Shown: positions 42,640 through 53,845, counted from the first letter of the stretch. The stretch: 64,000 nucleotides of DNA from Marinosulfonomonas sp. (GCA_015488685.1 WFNH01000096.1:1-64000), one strand, 5' to 3'. The notes: generated by a model from the sequence alone, not told the origin. Numbers and translations: made by a program.

Positions 42640-44043
42640 TCACACCGAAAGTGTATCTAAATCGATTTCGCCCTTGGGCAGGCAGATTTCAAACTGGGTT
42701 CCGGTATCATCGGTGTGCTTCAGGTCCAGTCGCCCGCCATGACCACGCACCAGTTCGGCCGCAATCGACAGGCCAAGCCCCGTGCCCCCCTTGCGCACAC
42801 CGCCCTGAAACGGTGTGAACAGATGTTCGCGCGCCTTGGGGGGCAGGCCCGGTCCGGTGTCGGTGATGGTGACGATCCAGTTGTCCTCGTCCTCGCGGGC
42901 GCGGATGTTGATTTCGCCTTCTTCGCCGGTTGCGACAATCGCTTGCCGTGCATTGCGCACGATGTTGGAAACCACACGATAAAGCTGTTCGGGGTCTGCC
43001 CGCAGTGTCAGCCCTGCCGGTATGTCCTCGCTATAGCTAATGTCGCTGTCACCGGCTGCCAGTCGCTCGCCATCGATCACATCGTTCACAATATCGACCA
43101 GCGGCACGCGGGTCAGGGCGGGGGAGGCTTCTTCGGCTTTGCCAAAGGCAAGCGTGCTTTCGCACAGGTTTACGGCACGCGACATGGACGCCACCAGTTT
43201 GGGCGCGGCGCGTTGCACCATCGGGTCGTTGCTGCCCTCCATCCGGTCGACGAACAATTGCGTGGTGGTCAGGATATTGCGCAAATCGTGACTGATCTTG
43301 GCCACCGCGCCGCCCATCTGGGCCAAGTGTTCTTTTTGCTTCAGCGATCCGGTTAGCTGGGTTTGCATGGTTTGCAGTGCTTCTTCTGCCTCGCGCAGTT
43401 CCAGCACACCGGCGTTGGGTTCGATGATACGGCGGGCATCCTCGGGCGCTTCGGCGTAGGATTTGATGTGGCGGATGACACGGTGGATCGGTTTCAGCAG
43501 AAACCCCCGCACGGCCAGAAACAGCAGCACCGCTGTAATCACCGAGATCGCCGCCGACAGCCATAAAATCCGCAGCCCGTAATCAATCATCGCATCGCGC
43601 AGGGGCATCGTCGGCATGGTCACTTCGATCAGCAGCCCCGCCCCGCGCACAGGTTCGCCGATCACACGGATCACGCGGTCTTCGGGGTCCAGCAGGCGTT
43701 TCACTGCATCGCGTATTTTTTCAAACGGAGTGGCGGTGCGCATATCGAATGTCGCCGAGACCATATCCGGCAACGGCGAAGACAACATCAACTGCCGCAT
43801 TTCATCACGCCGCAACACCACGTTATACACACCTGCATTTTTCAACAGTTCGCTTTCCAGATCACTGTCGATCATATCATCCGCCAACAGCGCCAGCGCG
43901 GCGATCTGCGATTTCTCGAGGCGCAGCAGCAGGTAATCCTCGCGGAACCGCGCGACCGAGGGGACAAAGATCAGAACCTCGGCCAGCATGACGAACACCG
44001 TCGTCAGCACCAGAAACCGGCCGGAAAGCGAATTCATAAACAT
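42640..44043 (-). CDS. Sensor histidine kinase
   Basis: H-box KISHDLRNILTT; N-box NIVRNARQA; KGGTGLGLSIAAEL. Confidence 0.94.
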   Translation of the reverse strand: MFMNSLSGRFLVLTTVFVMLAEVLIFVPSVARFREDYLLLRLEKSQIAALALLADDMIDSDLESELLKNAGVYNVVLRRDEMRQLMLSSPLPDMVSATFDMRTATPFEKIRDAVKRLLDPEDRVIRVIGEPVRGAGLLIEVTMPTMPLRDAMIDYGLRILWLSAAISVITAVLLFLAVRGFLLKPIHRVIRHIKSYAEAPEDARRIIEPNAGVLELREAEEALQTMQTQLTGSLKQKEHLAQMGGAVAKISHDLRNILTTTQLFVDRMEGSNDPMVQRAAPKLVASMSRAVNLCESTLAFGKAEEASPALTRVPLVDIVNDVIDGERLAAGDSDISYSEDIPAGLTLRADPEQLYRVVSNIVRNARQAIVATGEEGEINIRAREDEDNWIVTITDTGPGLPPKAREHLFTPFQGGVRKGGTGLGLSIAAELVRGHGGRLDLKHTDDTGTQFEICLPKGEIDLDTLSV

Positions 44044-44064
44044 ATCAGCCCTTTCAATGCCCGA

Positions 44065-45432
44065 TCATGGCAGGAACCGCTGCACAAAGCCAACCACGCG
44101 TTTGACGTTGGCATTTTCAAACAGTCTGGGGGTAAAATAGGCACCCGCCGCGCGTTTGTTAACCTCGTTCACCGTGGGATAGGGCAAAACCGTCGCGGCG
44201 ATCTGGCCCATCTTCAGGTTATTGGCCAGCGCCATTGCCCAGAACCCGATCAGCTCGCCCGCAGACGGCCCCGCGATCGAGACCCCCACAGGCCGCCCCT
44301 TGACCACCATCAGCTTGATCAATCCCTTGGCTTTGCCCTCGGCAATCAGGCGGTCATTACCCGCAAAATCGAACCGGATCACTTCCAGCTTACCACCATG
44401 TTGTTCGCGCGCTTGCGCTTCGGTCAGACCGACCTGCGCCAGTTCGGGGTCGGTGTAGGTGGCCCAGGGGATATGCGCGGTTTTAGCTTTGGAGGGCAGG
44501 CCGAACAGCATGGATTTGATCACCACACCAGCGTGGTATCCGGCCACATGGGTAAATTGCAGCCCGCCAGCCACATCACCGACCGCATAGACCCGCCGGT
44601 TGGTGCTACGCAGGTTGGCGCCCACTTTGATACCCGTACGATCATGATCAACGCCTGCAACATCCAGATTCAGCTTATCAATATTCGGTTTGCGGCCGAC
44701 TGCCATCAACAGGTGGGAGCCTTTGAACACCCGCCCGTCCTGTGCCTCGATTTCAATCGCACCCTTCTTGCCACGAACCTCTTTGGCCATGGCATCCTCG
44801 GCAATCTTGATCCCCTCGGCCCGCAAGTTATCCAGCACAATCGCCGCCAGTTCCGGATCATCCTTGCCCAGCGCCTTCATGCCCTCAACCACGGTCACTT
44901 CGCAGCCCAGCCGCCGGTGCGCCTGCGCCATTTCCATACCGATGGGGCCACCGCCCACAATCAACAGATGCTTGGGTTTGGTGCGGGATTTGAAAATGGT
45001 TTCGTTGGTGTCATAGGGCACATTTTCCAGTCCCGGAATCGGCGGCACAAAGGGGGATGACCCCGTGGCAATCACAAACCGGCGCGCGGTGATTACATTG
45101 TCGCCCGCCTGCACTTCGGTCGGGGAAATGAAGCTGCCGTATTCGGTTATAACCTGCACGCCCAGCCCCTCGAACCGCTCGACGCTGTCATGCGGGGCGA
45201 TGGTATCAATCGCGCTTTGCACATGGTCTTTGGCCTTGCCGAATGCCAGCCCCATCTTGCCCGCCGCCAGCAACGCCTTTGAGGGCACACAGCCATAGTT
45301 CAGGCAATCGCCGCCCATCTTGTGCCCTTCCAGCAGCACCACTTTGGCGCCCATCTGTACCGCACCGGCCGCAATCGACAACCCGCCTGATCCTGCACCG
45401 ATGATGCAGATGTCTGTTTTGATCTTGTTCAT
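44065..45432 (-). CDS. FAD-dependent pyridine nucleotide-disulfide oxidoreductase (Lpd/MerA-like)
   Basis: IIGAGSGGLSIA; GGDCLNYGCVPSKALLA redox motif. Confidence 0.93.
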   Translation of the reverse strand: MNKIKTDICIIGAGSGGLSIAAGAVQMGAKVVLLEGHKMGGDCLNYGCVPSKALLAAGKMGLAFGKAKDHVQSAIDTIAPHDSVERFEGLGVQVITEYGSFISPTEVQAGDNVITARRFVIATGSSPFVPPIPGLENVPYDTNETIFKSRTKPKHLLIVGGGPIGMEMAQAHRRLGCEVTVVEGMKALGKDDPELAAIVLDNLRAEGIKIAEDAMAKEVRGKKGAIEIEAQDGRVFKGSHLLMAVGRKPNIDKLNLDVAGVDHDRTGIKVGANLRSTNRRVYAVGDVAGGLQFTHVAGYHAGVVIKSMLFGLPSKAKTAHIPWATYTDPELAQVGLTEAQAREQHGGKLEVIRFDFAGNDRLIAEGKAKGLIKLMVVKGRPVGVSIAGPSAGELIGFWAMALANNLKMGQIAATVLPYPTVNEVNKRAAGAYFTPRLFENANVKRVVGFVQRFLP

Positions 45433-45442
45433 GGGGGTATTC

Positions 45443-46162
45443 CTATTTCTTAAACAGTTTCAGCACCATCGGTAATGCGGCCAGCGCGCACAGGCCAAGG
45501 ATGGGGAGCAGTATCTGAGGCTCGAATATAATGCCAAGGTTCGGGGTTTCCCCACGGGCAAACACGTCACCAAGGCCAGCGCCGACTGATGTGTAAACCA
45601 CTGCCCCCGGGATGATCCCCAGAAAGGTGGAAATCACAAAACGGTGCAGCGGCACGCCCACCATCGCGGGCACCAGATTGGCGACAAAAAACGGCACGGC
45701 GGGCACCAGACGGATCAAAAACAGCATCGACCACTGGTTTTCATCAATCCCGTCCTTGATTTTCTTTACCGCCCCGTCGGATGCTTCCATCTTGGCCGCC
45801 AGTTTTTCACCCATCCCCCAGCGGGCCGCCAGAAAGATCAGCGTTGCACCCATCGTGGCAGCGGCGATGTTGAACAGGGAACCGGGGAAAGTGGCAAACA
45901 GGAAGCCGCCGGTGATCGAGGCAATCGCGGCCCCGGGCAGGGAAAAGGTGACGATCGTGGTATAGGCCGCGATGAACACCAGCACCGTCAGCAGGTAGTT
46001 GTTATCCCGAAAGGCAATCAGCGCCTCGCGATTGTCGCGCAGCGCCTCGAACGACAGATAGTCGCGCAGGGTAAAGGCCCCGATCACCGCCGCCGTGAAA
46101 ATCGCGATCAGCGGCAGATATCGCACCAGCCCGCTTTTCTGTGTCTCTGTCATGTCGCTCAT
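45443..46162 (-). CDS. TVP38/TMEM64 family membrane protein
   Basis: SLPGAAIASITGGFLFATFPG; RLVPAVPFFVANLVPAMVGV. Confidence 0.92.
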   Translation of the reverse strand: MSDMTETQKSGLVRYLPLIAIFTAAVIGAFTLRDYLSFEALRDNREALIAFRDNNYLLTVLVFIAAYTTIVTFSLPGAAIASITGGFLFATFPGSLFNIAAATMGATLIFLAARWGMGEKLAAKMEASDGAVKKIKDGIDENQWSMLFLIRLVPAVPFFVANLVPAMVGVPLHRFVISTFLGIIPGAVVYTSVGAGLGDVFARGETPNLGIIFEPQILLPILGLCALAALPMVLKLFKK

Positions 46163-46449
46163 CTTGCCTTTGTCCGTTCTTGCGCCCCGTCATAACAACA
46201 TGCCTATGATTGGCGCACAGGCATACCCCGATCACGCCGCCTTGATCGGGGGTGATGGGATGTTTCACTTTGAACGGGGGTTCGGGGCGGTTTTGAAACA
46301 TATCAACCGGCAATTTCCCCCGAATGTTGCACTTTTGGCGCGAATGATGAATTGACTTACCCTGACCAAGCGCCTAAATCACGGGCTTCGAACACATATG
46401 ACCTACGAATCCTTTTCGGGTGCAGGTCCAAACCAGACGGAGACGGGCG

Positions 46450-46584
46450 ATGAAACGCACATTCCAACCATCGAACTTGGTTCGCAAACACCGCCACGGC
46501 TTTCGTGCGCGTATGGCCACCAAAGCAGGCCGCAAGATTCTGAACGCACGTCGTGCCAAAGGTCGTGCCAAACTCAGCGCTTAA
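46450..46584 (+). CDS. rpmH: 50S ribosomal protein L34 (missed by the >=60 aa ORF track)
   Basis: Manual translation [44 protein letters not shown], 44 aa. Confidence 0.98.
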   Translation: MKRTFQPSNLVRKHRHGFRARMATKAGRKILNARRAKGRAKLSA

Positions 46585-46610
46585 TACCCGCTGCTATCAG
46601 GTGAAAAGAT

Positions 46611-47033
46611 ATGACACCGCCGGAGGCACCCGTGACAGGCAATACGCCAGAGGTCACGAGCGGGCCACCGGCGGTCTTCGCATGTCCGGTGACATTAACC
46701 AAACGTGCCGATTTCCTGCGGGCCGCGCGGGCCAAACGGCAGGCGACCAAAGGGTTGATCCTGCAAGCCCGCAAACGCGCCCCTGACGAGGCCAGCCCCG
46801 ATCTGATCCGCGTTGGCTATACCTGTTCCAAAAAGGTGGGCAATGCGGTGAAACGCAACCGCGCAAAACGCCGCCTGCGCGCCATCGCCCGCGAGGTGAT
46901 CTGCGACAAGGGGCAGCCGGGCTGGGACTATGTGCTGATCGGCCGCGCTGGTGCAACGGTGGATCGTCCCTATATAGATCTGGTAGGCGATCTGGCCTAC
47001 GCGCTGAAAGTAATCCACGGGAAACGCAAATGA
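46611..47033 (+). CDS. rnpA: Ribonuclease P protein component
   Basis: [29 protein letters not shown]. Confidence 0.96.
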   Translation: MTPPEAPVTGNTPEVTSGPPAVFACPVTLTKRADFLRAARAKRQATKGLILQARKRAPDEASPDLIRVGYTCSKKVGNAVKRNRAKRRLRAIAREVICDKGQPGWDYVLIGRAGATVDRPYIDLVGDLAYALKVIHGKRK

Positions 47034-47290
47034 CTCCGCTTGCCCATATCGTTGCCGTTCCGGTGCGCCTGTATCGGCTGCTGTTTTCGCCGTGGGTCGG
47101 TAATTCCTGCCGCTATCAGCCCACATGCAGCGCCTATGCAATGGAAGCGCTGGAAAAGCACGGCGCCATCAAAGGCACTTGGATGGCCGCCAAACGCATT
47201 GGCCGCTGCAACCCGTGGGGCGGCTGCGGCTATGATCCGGTCGAGGGCACCGATTGCGACCACGACCATTGCCACGATGAACAGGCCTGA
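47030..47290 (+). CDS. yidD: Membrane protein insertion efficiency factor YidD
   Basis: [31 protein letters not shown]. Confidence 0.96.
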   Translation: MTPLAHIVAVPVRLYRLLFSPWVGNSCRYQPTCSAYAMEALEKHGAIKGTWMAAKRIGRCNPWGGCGYDPVEGTDCDHDHCHDEQA

Positions 47291-47294
47291 ACGC

Positions 47295-48167
47295 ATGTCC
47301 GACGCCCCCCTTGATGACATCCACCCGCTGTTCCACGGTGCCCCCTCGACCACCGAGTTCAAGAAACTGCGCAAGCGCATCGTGCGCTATACCCGCGAGG
47401 CGATTGAACATTACGGCATGATCGAGCGCGGCGCGCGCTGGCTGGTTTGCCTGTCCGGTGGCAAGGACAGCTATACCCTGCTGGCGGTTCTGTATGAATT
47501 GAAATGGCGCGGTTTGCTGCCCGTTGAACTGGTCGCCTGCAATCTGGATCAGGGCCAGCCGAATTTTCCGGCCACCGTGATCCCCGAGTTTCTGGAACGC
47601 ATGCAGGTCCCCCACCGGATCGAATACGAAGACACCTATTCCATCGTCACCGACAAAATCCCCGAGGGGCGCACCTTTTGTTCGCTATGTTCCCGCCTGC
47701 GCCGCGGCAACCTCTATCGTATCGCCCGTGAAGAAGGCTGTTCCGCAATCGTGCTGGGGCATCACCGCGACGATATTTTGGAAACCTTCTTCATGAATCT
47801 GTTTCACGGCGGGCGGCTGGCCACCATGCCACCCAAACTGCTGAACGAAGAAGGCGACTTGTTCGTCTATCGCCCCCTTGCCCATGTGGCCGAGGCCGAT
47901 TGCGAGATATTCGCCAAGGCGATGAATTATCCAATCATCCCCTGCGATCTGTGCGGTTCGCAAGATGGTTTGCAACGCCAACAAGTCAAAGCGATTCTGG
48001 ATGGCTGGGAAAAGAACGCACCGGGCCGCCGGCAAGTGATGTTTCGTGCCCTGATGAATGCACGGCCCAGTCATTTGCTTGACCCGAAACTGTTTGATTT
48101 TGCTGGATTAATGCGTGACCCCAAGGCAGATACAGACAATTCTAACCAAATTCCCGCGCTGCGTTAA
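47295..48167 (+). CDS. ttcA: tRNA 2-thiocytidine(32) synthetase TtcA
   Basis: [14 protein letters not shown]-loop; [18 protein letters not shown]. Confidence 0.95.
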   Translation: MSDAPLDDIHPLFHGAPSTTEFKKLRKRIVRYTREAIEHYGMIERGARWLVCLSGGKDSYTLLAVLYELKWRGLLPVELVACNLDQGQPNFPATVIPEFLERMQVPHRIEYEDTYSIVTDKIPEGRTFCSLCSRLRRGNLYRIAREEGCSAIVLGHHRDDILETFFMNLFHGGRLATMPPKLLNEEGDLFVYRPLAHVAEADCEIFAKAMNYPIIPCDLCGSQDGLQRQQVKAILDGWEKNAPGRRQVMFRALMNARPSHLLDPKLFDFAGLMRDPKADTDNSNQIPALR

Positions 48168-48246
48168 TACTCCGATAGGCTTCGCGAATTAGCGTCCTCC
48201 TGAACCCTGTGTGGCCTGGCCATGCACTGCAAAAGGATGCCCCGCA

Positions 48247-49788
48247 ATGCCGCCACTGGCCGGATTTTCCAACGTTGTGTCCCGCCGGACCATTCGCAAT
48301 TTTATCAACGGCCCGCAGGCATTGGCATTCCTGCCGGCCCTGACATTGGCCAGCTTCTGGATTGGCGGTGAAGGGGCCTTGCTGGCCTTTGCCCTGATAT
48401 TACCCGCGTTTATTGCACTTGCTGGACAGGATGATCATGCGACAAAGGCGCATTCACGCACTGAAACCAATGGATTGGGGCAACGCGCGCGGATTGAAAA
48501 AACTTTGGATAACATCTTGCAAATTGCGCGGCCAAACGGGCGCACAACAGCCACCCTGGTTGTTGAACTGGATGATTACACAATGCTTTTGGCGCGGTTG
48601 GGGCACAAAGTCGCTGACGACATCCTGCGCCGCACTGCCGACAGAATGCGGGGCGTTCTGCGCGATAATGATCTGATTGTGCGTCTGGACGGGGCCGAGT
48701 TTGCCATTGCCCTTGCCCCTGTGCGGCGGGCCGATCTGGAAGCCATGATCCAGATTTCCGCACGGCTGCAATCTGCGGTCTCGGAACCGGTTAGCCTGGA
48801 CACAACCACCGTTTATGTATCTTGCTCGATCGGATTTTGTCTAAGTACCCGCGCGCCCGAAAAATCCGGCGAAGCCATGCTGGAAGCCGCCGAACAGGCC
48901 TTGAGCAATGCAAAGGCCAACGGGTCTGGCACCATTCGTGGCTATTCCCCCGAAATGCAACATAAGGCAAAGGCACAGCATGCCCTAATCGAAGAAGTGG
49001 TGCAGGCACTGGAAGATGGCCATATTCTGCCGTGGTTCCAGCCACAAATCTCGACTGACACTGGCGAGGTTTCGGGCTTCGAGGCATTGGCGCGCTGGCA
49101 CCACCCAGAACGCGGCATGATCGCCCCGTGCGATTTTCTACCCGCAATCGAACAGGCCGGCATGTTTGAGCGGTTGGGCGAGGTGATTCTGTATCATTCC
49201 CTCACATGCCTGAAAAAATGGGACAAAGCCGGGTTCAAGGTGCCACAGGTCGGGGTGAATTTTTCAGATTCAGAGCTGCGAAACCCGAAACTGGTTGATA
49301 AAATCAGCTGGGAGCTGGACCGCTTTGACCTGACGCCGGACCGCCTGAATATCGAAATTCTGGAAACCGTGATTGCCGAGGCCGACGATGATGTCATAAC
49401 ACGCAACATTGCCGGTCTGGCCACCCTTGGCTGCGCCATTGATCTGGATGATTTCGGCACAGGTCACGCTTCGATCTCGAATATCCGCCGGTTTGCTGTG
49501 GAACGGATCAAGATTGACCGATCCTTTGTAACAAAGGTCGATACAGACCCCGAACAACAACGCATGGTTTCAGCCATTTTGACAATGGCGGAACAGTTGA
49601 ATCTGAAAACCCTTGGTGAAGGTGTGGAAACAGCAGGCGAACACGCAATGCTGGCGCAATTGGGCTGCACCCATGTGCAAGGATTTGGCCTTGGACGGCC
49701 CATGCCCTATGCCGATACGCTGAACTGGATGCAGAAACATCACGAAAAACTGGCCGAAACCCCGAAAATCGGCCGCGGCATAGGGTAG
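48247..49788 (+). CDS. GGDEF (degenerate)/EAL domain protein
   Basis: GGDEF site is DGAEF; EAL site FEALARWHHPERG and DDFGTGHASISNIRRF intact. Confidence 0.92.
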   Translation: MPPLAGFSNVVSRRTIRNFINGPQALAFLPALTLASFWIGGEGALLAFALILPAFIALAGQDDHATKAHSRTETNGLGQRARIEKTLDNILQIARPNGRTTATLVVELDDYTMLLARLGHKVADDILRRTADRMRGVLRDNDLIVRLDGAEFAIALAPVRRADLEAMIQISARLQSAVSEPVSLDTTTVYVSCSIGFCLSTRAPEKSGEAMLEAAEQALSNAKANGSGTIRGYSPEMQHKAKAQHALIEEVVQALEDGHILPWFQPQISTDTGEVSGFEALARWHHPERGMIAPCDFLPAIEQAGMFERLGEVILYHSLTCLKKWDKAGFKVPQVGVNFSDSELRNPKLVDKISWELDRFDLTPDRLNIEILETVIAEADDDVITRNIAGLATLGCAIDLDDFGTGHASISNIRRFAVERIKIDRSFVTKVDTDPEQQRMVSAILTMAEQLNLKTLGEGVETAGEHAMLAQLGCTHVQGFGLGRPMPYADTLNWMQKHHEKLAETPKIGRGIG

Positions 49789-49881
49789 TTTTCACTTTGA
49801 AAAACAGGAAAACCGCTTGACCTTTGGCCCCCCGCCCTGTTGAACCACTTTGACCAATTTCAGTGACAGGGTGTGTCCCAC

Positions 49882-51708
49882 ATGGACGATCAGAACAAGA
49901 ACCTTATTCTTGCAGTTTTTCTCAGCGGCATGGTGATGCTGGTCTGGAGCATATGGTTCCAGCCACCGCCCCCCCAGCCCGACCTGACCCTGCCGCCCGA
50001 TGCAGTGCAAACAACCGACGGCACCAGCGTGGCCACGCCACCCGCTGCGACAGCCACGCCGTCTGGCGATGCTGCTCCTGCTGTGCCAACCAGTTCGCAT
50101 GCCGAAGCACTGGCAAAAGCCCCGCGTATTACAATCGACACCCCCAAGCTGAGCGGTTCATTTTCGTTGATGGGCGGGCGCATTGATGACCTGAAACTCA
50201 AGGCTTACCGCGAAACACTGGAACCGGACTCTCCGCTTGTAACCCTGCTGACTCCGTTTGGTAGTGATAACCCCTATTACACCATTTATGGCTGGGGTCG
50301 CACCGGCGATATGCCCGCCGATTCCGTTCCCGGACCGGATACGATGTGGACCGTGGAAAGCGGCGATACCCTGACAACCGCTAGCCCTGTCACTTTGCGT
50401 TGGGACAACGGTAATGGCCTGATCTTCCGTCGCACCATCTCGATTGATGATCATTACATGTTCTCGGTCGATCAATCGGTTGAAAATACCGGCACAACGG
50501 CCAGCCGCCTGTTCCCCTACAGCATTGTCGCGCGTTATGGCCAACCCAAGACGCGAGGCCGTTTTATCCTGCACGAGGGTGCCGTTCGCATGTCGGACGG
50601 TGAACTGGAAGAAATCACATACAAGAAAATGCCCAAGATGGATGTGGTTGCAGGCGAAGGGGCAAATGCCGAGTTGATCGATGTTAAAAATGATGGCTGG
50701 GTCGGCTTTACTGACAAATACTGGATGACCAGCATCATCCCCGCCAATGGGCAACCCTTTACTTCGGTTGTAAAATACATTCCTGCCAGCGACATCTATA
50801 CCACCGAAGCCCGGATGCCGATCCAGACAGTCGAACCTGGCACCACCAGCAGTATCACAACCCGCGTTTTCGCTGGTGCCAAGGAATGGGAAACCATCCG
50901 CATGTATCAGAACGACGAGGGCGTCGACCGGTTTATCGATTCAATCGACTGGGGCTGGTTTTTCTTCCTGACCAAGCCGATATTCTGGTTGCTGCACACC
51001 CTGAAGGGTCTGATTGGCAATATGGGCTTTGCCATTATCGCCCTGACCGTCACACTAAAAGCATTGCTGTTGCCGTTGGCCTATAAATCCTACGTATCGA
51101 TGGCCAAAATGAAAACCTTGCAGCCGGAAATGGAAGCCCTAAAAGAACGCTGTGGTGATGACAAGCAACGCCAGCAAAAGGAAATGATGGCGCTTTATAA
51201 AAAGGAAAAGGTCAATCCGGCCGCCGGTTGTTTGCCGATTCTACTGCAAATCCCGATCTTTTTCTCGCTCTACAAGGTTATCTTTGTCACGCTGGAATTG
51301 CGCCAGGCCCCCTTTATCGGCTGGATCCGCGACCTTTCATTGCCTGATCCGTCGTCCATTCTGAACCTGTTTGGCTTGCTGCCCTGGGATGCCCCTGGTC
51401 CCGGTTCGGCCCTGGCCATCATATCACTGGGCCTTATGCCGATCCTGTTGGGGATTTCCATGTGGCTGCAACAAAAGCTGAACCCGACCCCTACAGACCC
51501 GACCCAGAAAATGATCATGACGTGGATGCCGTGGGTATTTATGTTCATGTTGGGCCGGTTTGCTTCGGGTCTGGTCCTGTACTGGATCACCAACAACACG
51601 ATCACCTTTACCCAGCAATATATGATCATGCGCAGCCAAGGGGCCAAACCAGATGTCTTCGGCAACATCATGGCCGGCTTCAAGCGCAAGAAACCGGACG
51701 ATAAATGA
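49882..51708 (+). CDS. yidC: Membrane protein insertase YidC
   Basis: MDDQNKNLILAVFLSGMVMLVW; C-terminal Oxa1 domain. Confidence 0.97.
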   Translation: MDDQNKNLILAVFLSGMVMLVWSIWFQPPPPQPDLTLPPDAVQTTDGTSVATPPAATATPSGDAAPAVPTSSHAEALAKAPRITIDTPKLSGSFSLMGGRIDDLKLKAYRETLEPDSPLVTLLTPFGSDNPYYTIYGWGRTGDMPADSVPGPDTMWTVESGDTLTTASPVTLRWDNGNGLIFRRTISIDDHYMFSVDQSVENTGTTASRLFPYSIVARYGQPKTRGRFILHEGAVRMSDGELEEITYKKMPKMDVVAGEGANAELIDVKNDGWVGFTDKYWMTSIIPANGQPFTSVVKYIPASDIYTTEARMPIQTVEPGTTSSITTRVFAGAKEWETIRMYQNDEGVDRFIDSIDWGWFFFLTKPIFWLLHTLKGLIGNMGFAIIALTVTLKALLLPLAYKSYVSMAKMKTLQPEMEALKERCGDDKQRQQKEMMALYKKEKVNPAAGCLPILLQIPIFFSLYKVIFVTLELRQAPFIGWIRDLSLPDPSSILNLFGLLPWDAPGPGSALAIISLGLMPILLGISMWLQQKLNPTPTDPTQKMIMTWMPWVFMFMLGRFASGLVLYWITNNTITFTQQYMIMRSQGAKPDVFGNIMAGFKRKKPDDK

Positions 51709-52451
51709 CCGGCCGCCTGACCCATATCTGGCGCCACCCGATCAAGGCGCACGGGGTCGAGGCAATGCAATCTGTTGATCTGCTGACAGGCAAAACCCTA
51801 CCATGGGATCGCGCCTGGGCCGTGGTGCACGAATTGTCAAAGGCGGACGGGTCCGAGTGGGTGCCTTGCGGGAATTTTTCGCGCGGGGCCAAGGCGCCGT
51901 CATTAATGGCGCTAAAGGCCGCGCTGGACGAGGCAACGGGGCAGATCACCATGACCCACCCCGACCTGCCCGACATCACCTTTAACCCCGACACGGATTC
52001 GGATGCCTTTATCGACTGGGTGCGCCCGATCATGCCGCCTGATCGCACCCCGTCAGCGCGCATTGTGCGCGCGCAGGCCCGCGGTATGACCGACACTGAT
52101 TTCCCGTCGATCAGCCTGAACAATCTGGCGACCAACCGCACACTGGGTGAAAAGATAGGTGCGGACCTGTCGCCGCTGCGCTGGCGTGGTAACCTGTGGT
52201 TTGACGGGCTAAAGCCGTGGGAAGAATTCAACTGGGTCGGCAAACGGCTGCGCATTGGCGGGGCGGTTCTGGAGATCCGCGAACGCATCACCCGCTGTAT
52301 GGCCACCACGGTTAACCCTGACACCGGCAAACGCGACGCCGCCACGCTGGATGCGTTACAGGATAACTGGGGCCACAAACAGTTCGGGGTGTATGGTGTC
52401 GTTGTCAAAAACGGGCAAATCGCCATTGGTGATGAAATCGAGGTGTTCTGA
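51705..52451 (+). CDS. MOSC domain-containing protein
   Basis: HIWRHPIKAHGVEAMQSVDL...RCMATTVNPDTGKRD. Confidence 0.92.
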   Translation: MTGRLTHIWRHPIKAHGVEAMQSVDLLTGKTLPWDRAWAVVHELSKADGSEWVPCGNFSRGAKAPSLMALKAALDEATGQITMTHPDLPDITFNPDTDSDAFIDWVRPIMPPDRTPSARIVRAQARGMTDTDFPSISLNNLATNRTLGEKIGADLSPLRWRGNLWFDGLKPWEEFNWVGKRLRIGGAVLEIRERITRCMATTVNPDTGKRDAATLDALQDNWGHKQFGVYGVVVKNGQIAIGDEIEVF

Positions 52452-53101
52452 TGAAAATTCCGTTTACAATTGCCGAAGATCCCGATGCGGATGCCAAAGA
52501 GCGCGGCCGCAAACTGTTTGCCGGCAATACCGAATTCCTGAAAGGGGTGGTGGCCATGGATGGCCTGCCGCCCCCCGACCGGCTGGAAGTATGTTTCGCG
52601 GGCCGCTCGAACGTGGGGAAATCCACCCTGATCAATGCACTGACCGGCCGCAAGGGGCTGGCACGGGCCTCGAACACGCCGGGCCGCACGCAGGAAATCA
52701 ACTATTTCACCACACTGAACGGCCCCTATCTGGTCGACCTTCCCGGCTATGGCTATGCCAATGCGCCGCTGCCGGTGGTGGAAAAATGGCAACGTCTGCT
52801 GAAAAACTACCTGTCCGGCCGCCAAACCCTGCGCCGCGCTTTTGTGCTGATTGATGCGCGCCACGGCGTAAAAGACGTGGACGAAGAAATCCTGAAACTG
52901 CTGGATCGTTCCGCGGTGACATTTCAGGTGGTGATGACCAAGCTGGACAAGGTCAAGGACAAGGACCGCACAAAAGTGCTGGAACAGGTGCGCAAAGCCA
53001 TTTCCAAACACCCTGCGGCCTATCCCGAACTGGTGCTGACATCATCCGAAAAGGGCGAAGGCATCCCGATCCTGCGCAGTATTATTGCCGATCTGGTCTA
53101 G
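52451..53101 (+). CDS. engB: Ribosome biogenesis GTP-binding protein YihA/YsxC
   Basis: FAGRSNVGKSTLINALTGRKGLARASNTPGRTQEINYF. Confidence 0.97.
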   Translation: MKIPFTIAEDPDADAKERGRKLFAGNTEFLKGVVAMDGLPPPDRLEVCFAGRSNVGKSTLINALTGRKGLARASNTPGRTQEINYFTTLNGPYLVDLPGYGYANAPLPVVEKWQRLLKNYLSGRQTLRRAFVLIDARHGVKDVDEEILKLLDRSAVTFQVVMTKLDKVKDKDRTKVLEQVRKAISKHPAAYPELVLTSSEKGEGIPILRSIIADLV

Positions 53102-53104
53102 TTT

Positions 53105-53845
53105 CTAAACGTGCTGCGCGCCGTTCACTTCCAGCTCGGTGCCGGAAATGTAGGACGATTCGTCCGAACACAGGAAATAGATCGCCGCAGCCACCTCTTC
53201 CGGCTGGCCCAACCGGCGCAGGGGCAATTGATCCACAATTTTCTCGGTTCCAGGGCTAAGGATCGCTGTTTCCACCTCGCCCGGGGCAATCGCGTTCACC
53301 CGCACACCCAGAGGCCCGAAATCATGCGCCATCTCGCGGGTCAGGGCCGCCAGCGCCGCCTTGGAGGTGGCATAAGCCGCGCCTGCAAACGGATGCACCC
53401 GCACCCCCGCAATTGACGTTACATTCACAACCGAGCCTTTGGCAGCCGCCAATTCCTCCTTCAGACCGCGCGCCAACACGACCGACGCAAAGAAATTCAC
53501 ATGAAACACCTGCCCCCATGTGGCCAAATCGGTATCAAGCGTGTTCAACCGCTCGCCATTCGGCCCCTTGGGTGAAATGCCTGCATTGTTCACAAGCGCG
53601 TCCAGCTTGCCATCCAGCTTGCCATGAATTTCCTGAATTGCCTCGATGGTCTTTCGCGGGTCAGCAAGATCAATCTGCACATGGTTTTCCTGACCACCGC
53701 CCCAAGGGCATTTTTCAGGAAACGGATGGCGTGAACAGGTGATCACCCGCCAACCCTTGGCATTGAAATATTGCACGGTTGCATGGCCGATGCCACGGCT
53801 GGCACCGGTCAGCAGCATGGTTTTGCGTCTGTCATTCTTGGCCAT
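53105..53845 (-). CDS. SDR family oxidoreductase
   Basis: LTGASRGIGHATV; NNAGISP; YATSKAAL. Confidence 0.94.
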   Translation of the reverse strand: MAKNDRRKTMLLTGASRGIGHATVQYFNAKGWRVITCSRHPFPEKCPWGGGQENHVQIDLADPRKTIEAIQEIHGKLDGKLDALVNNAGISPKGPNGERLNTLDTDLATWGQVFHVNFFASVVLARGLKEELAAAKGSVVNVTSIAGVRVHPFAGAAYATSKAALAALTREMAHDFGPLGVRVNAIAPGEVETAILSPGTEKIVDQLPLRRLGQPEEVAAAIYFLCSDESSYISGTELEVNGAQHV

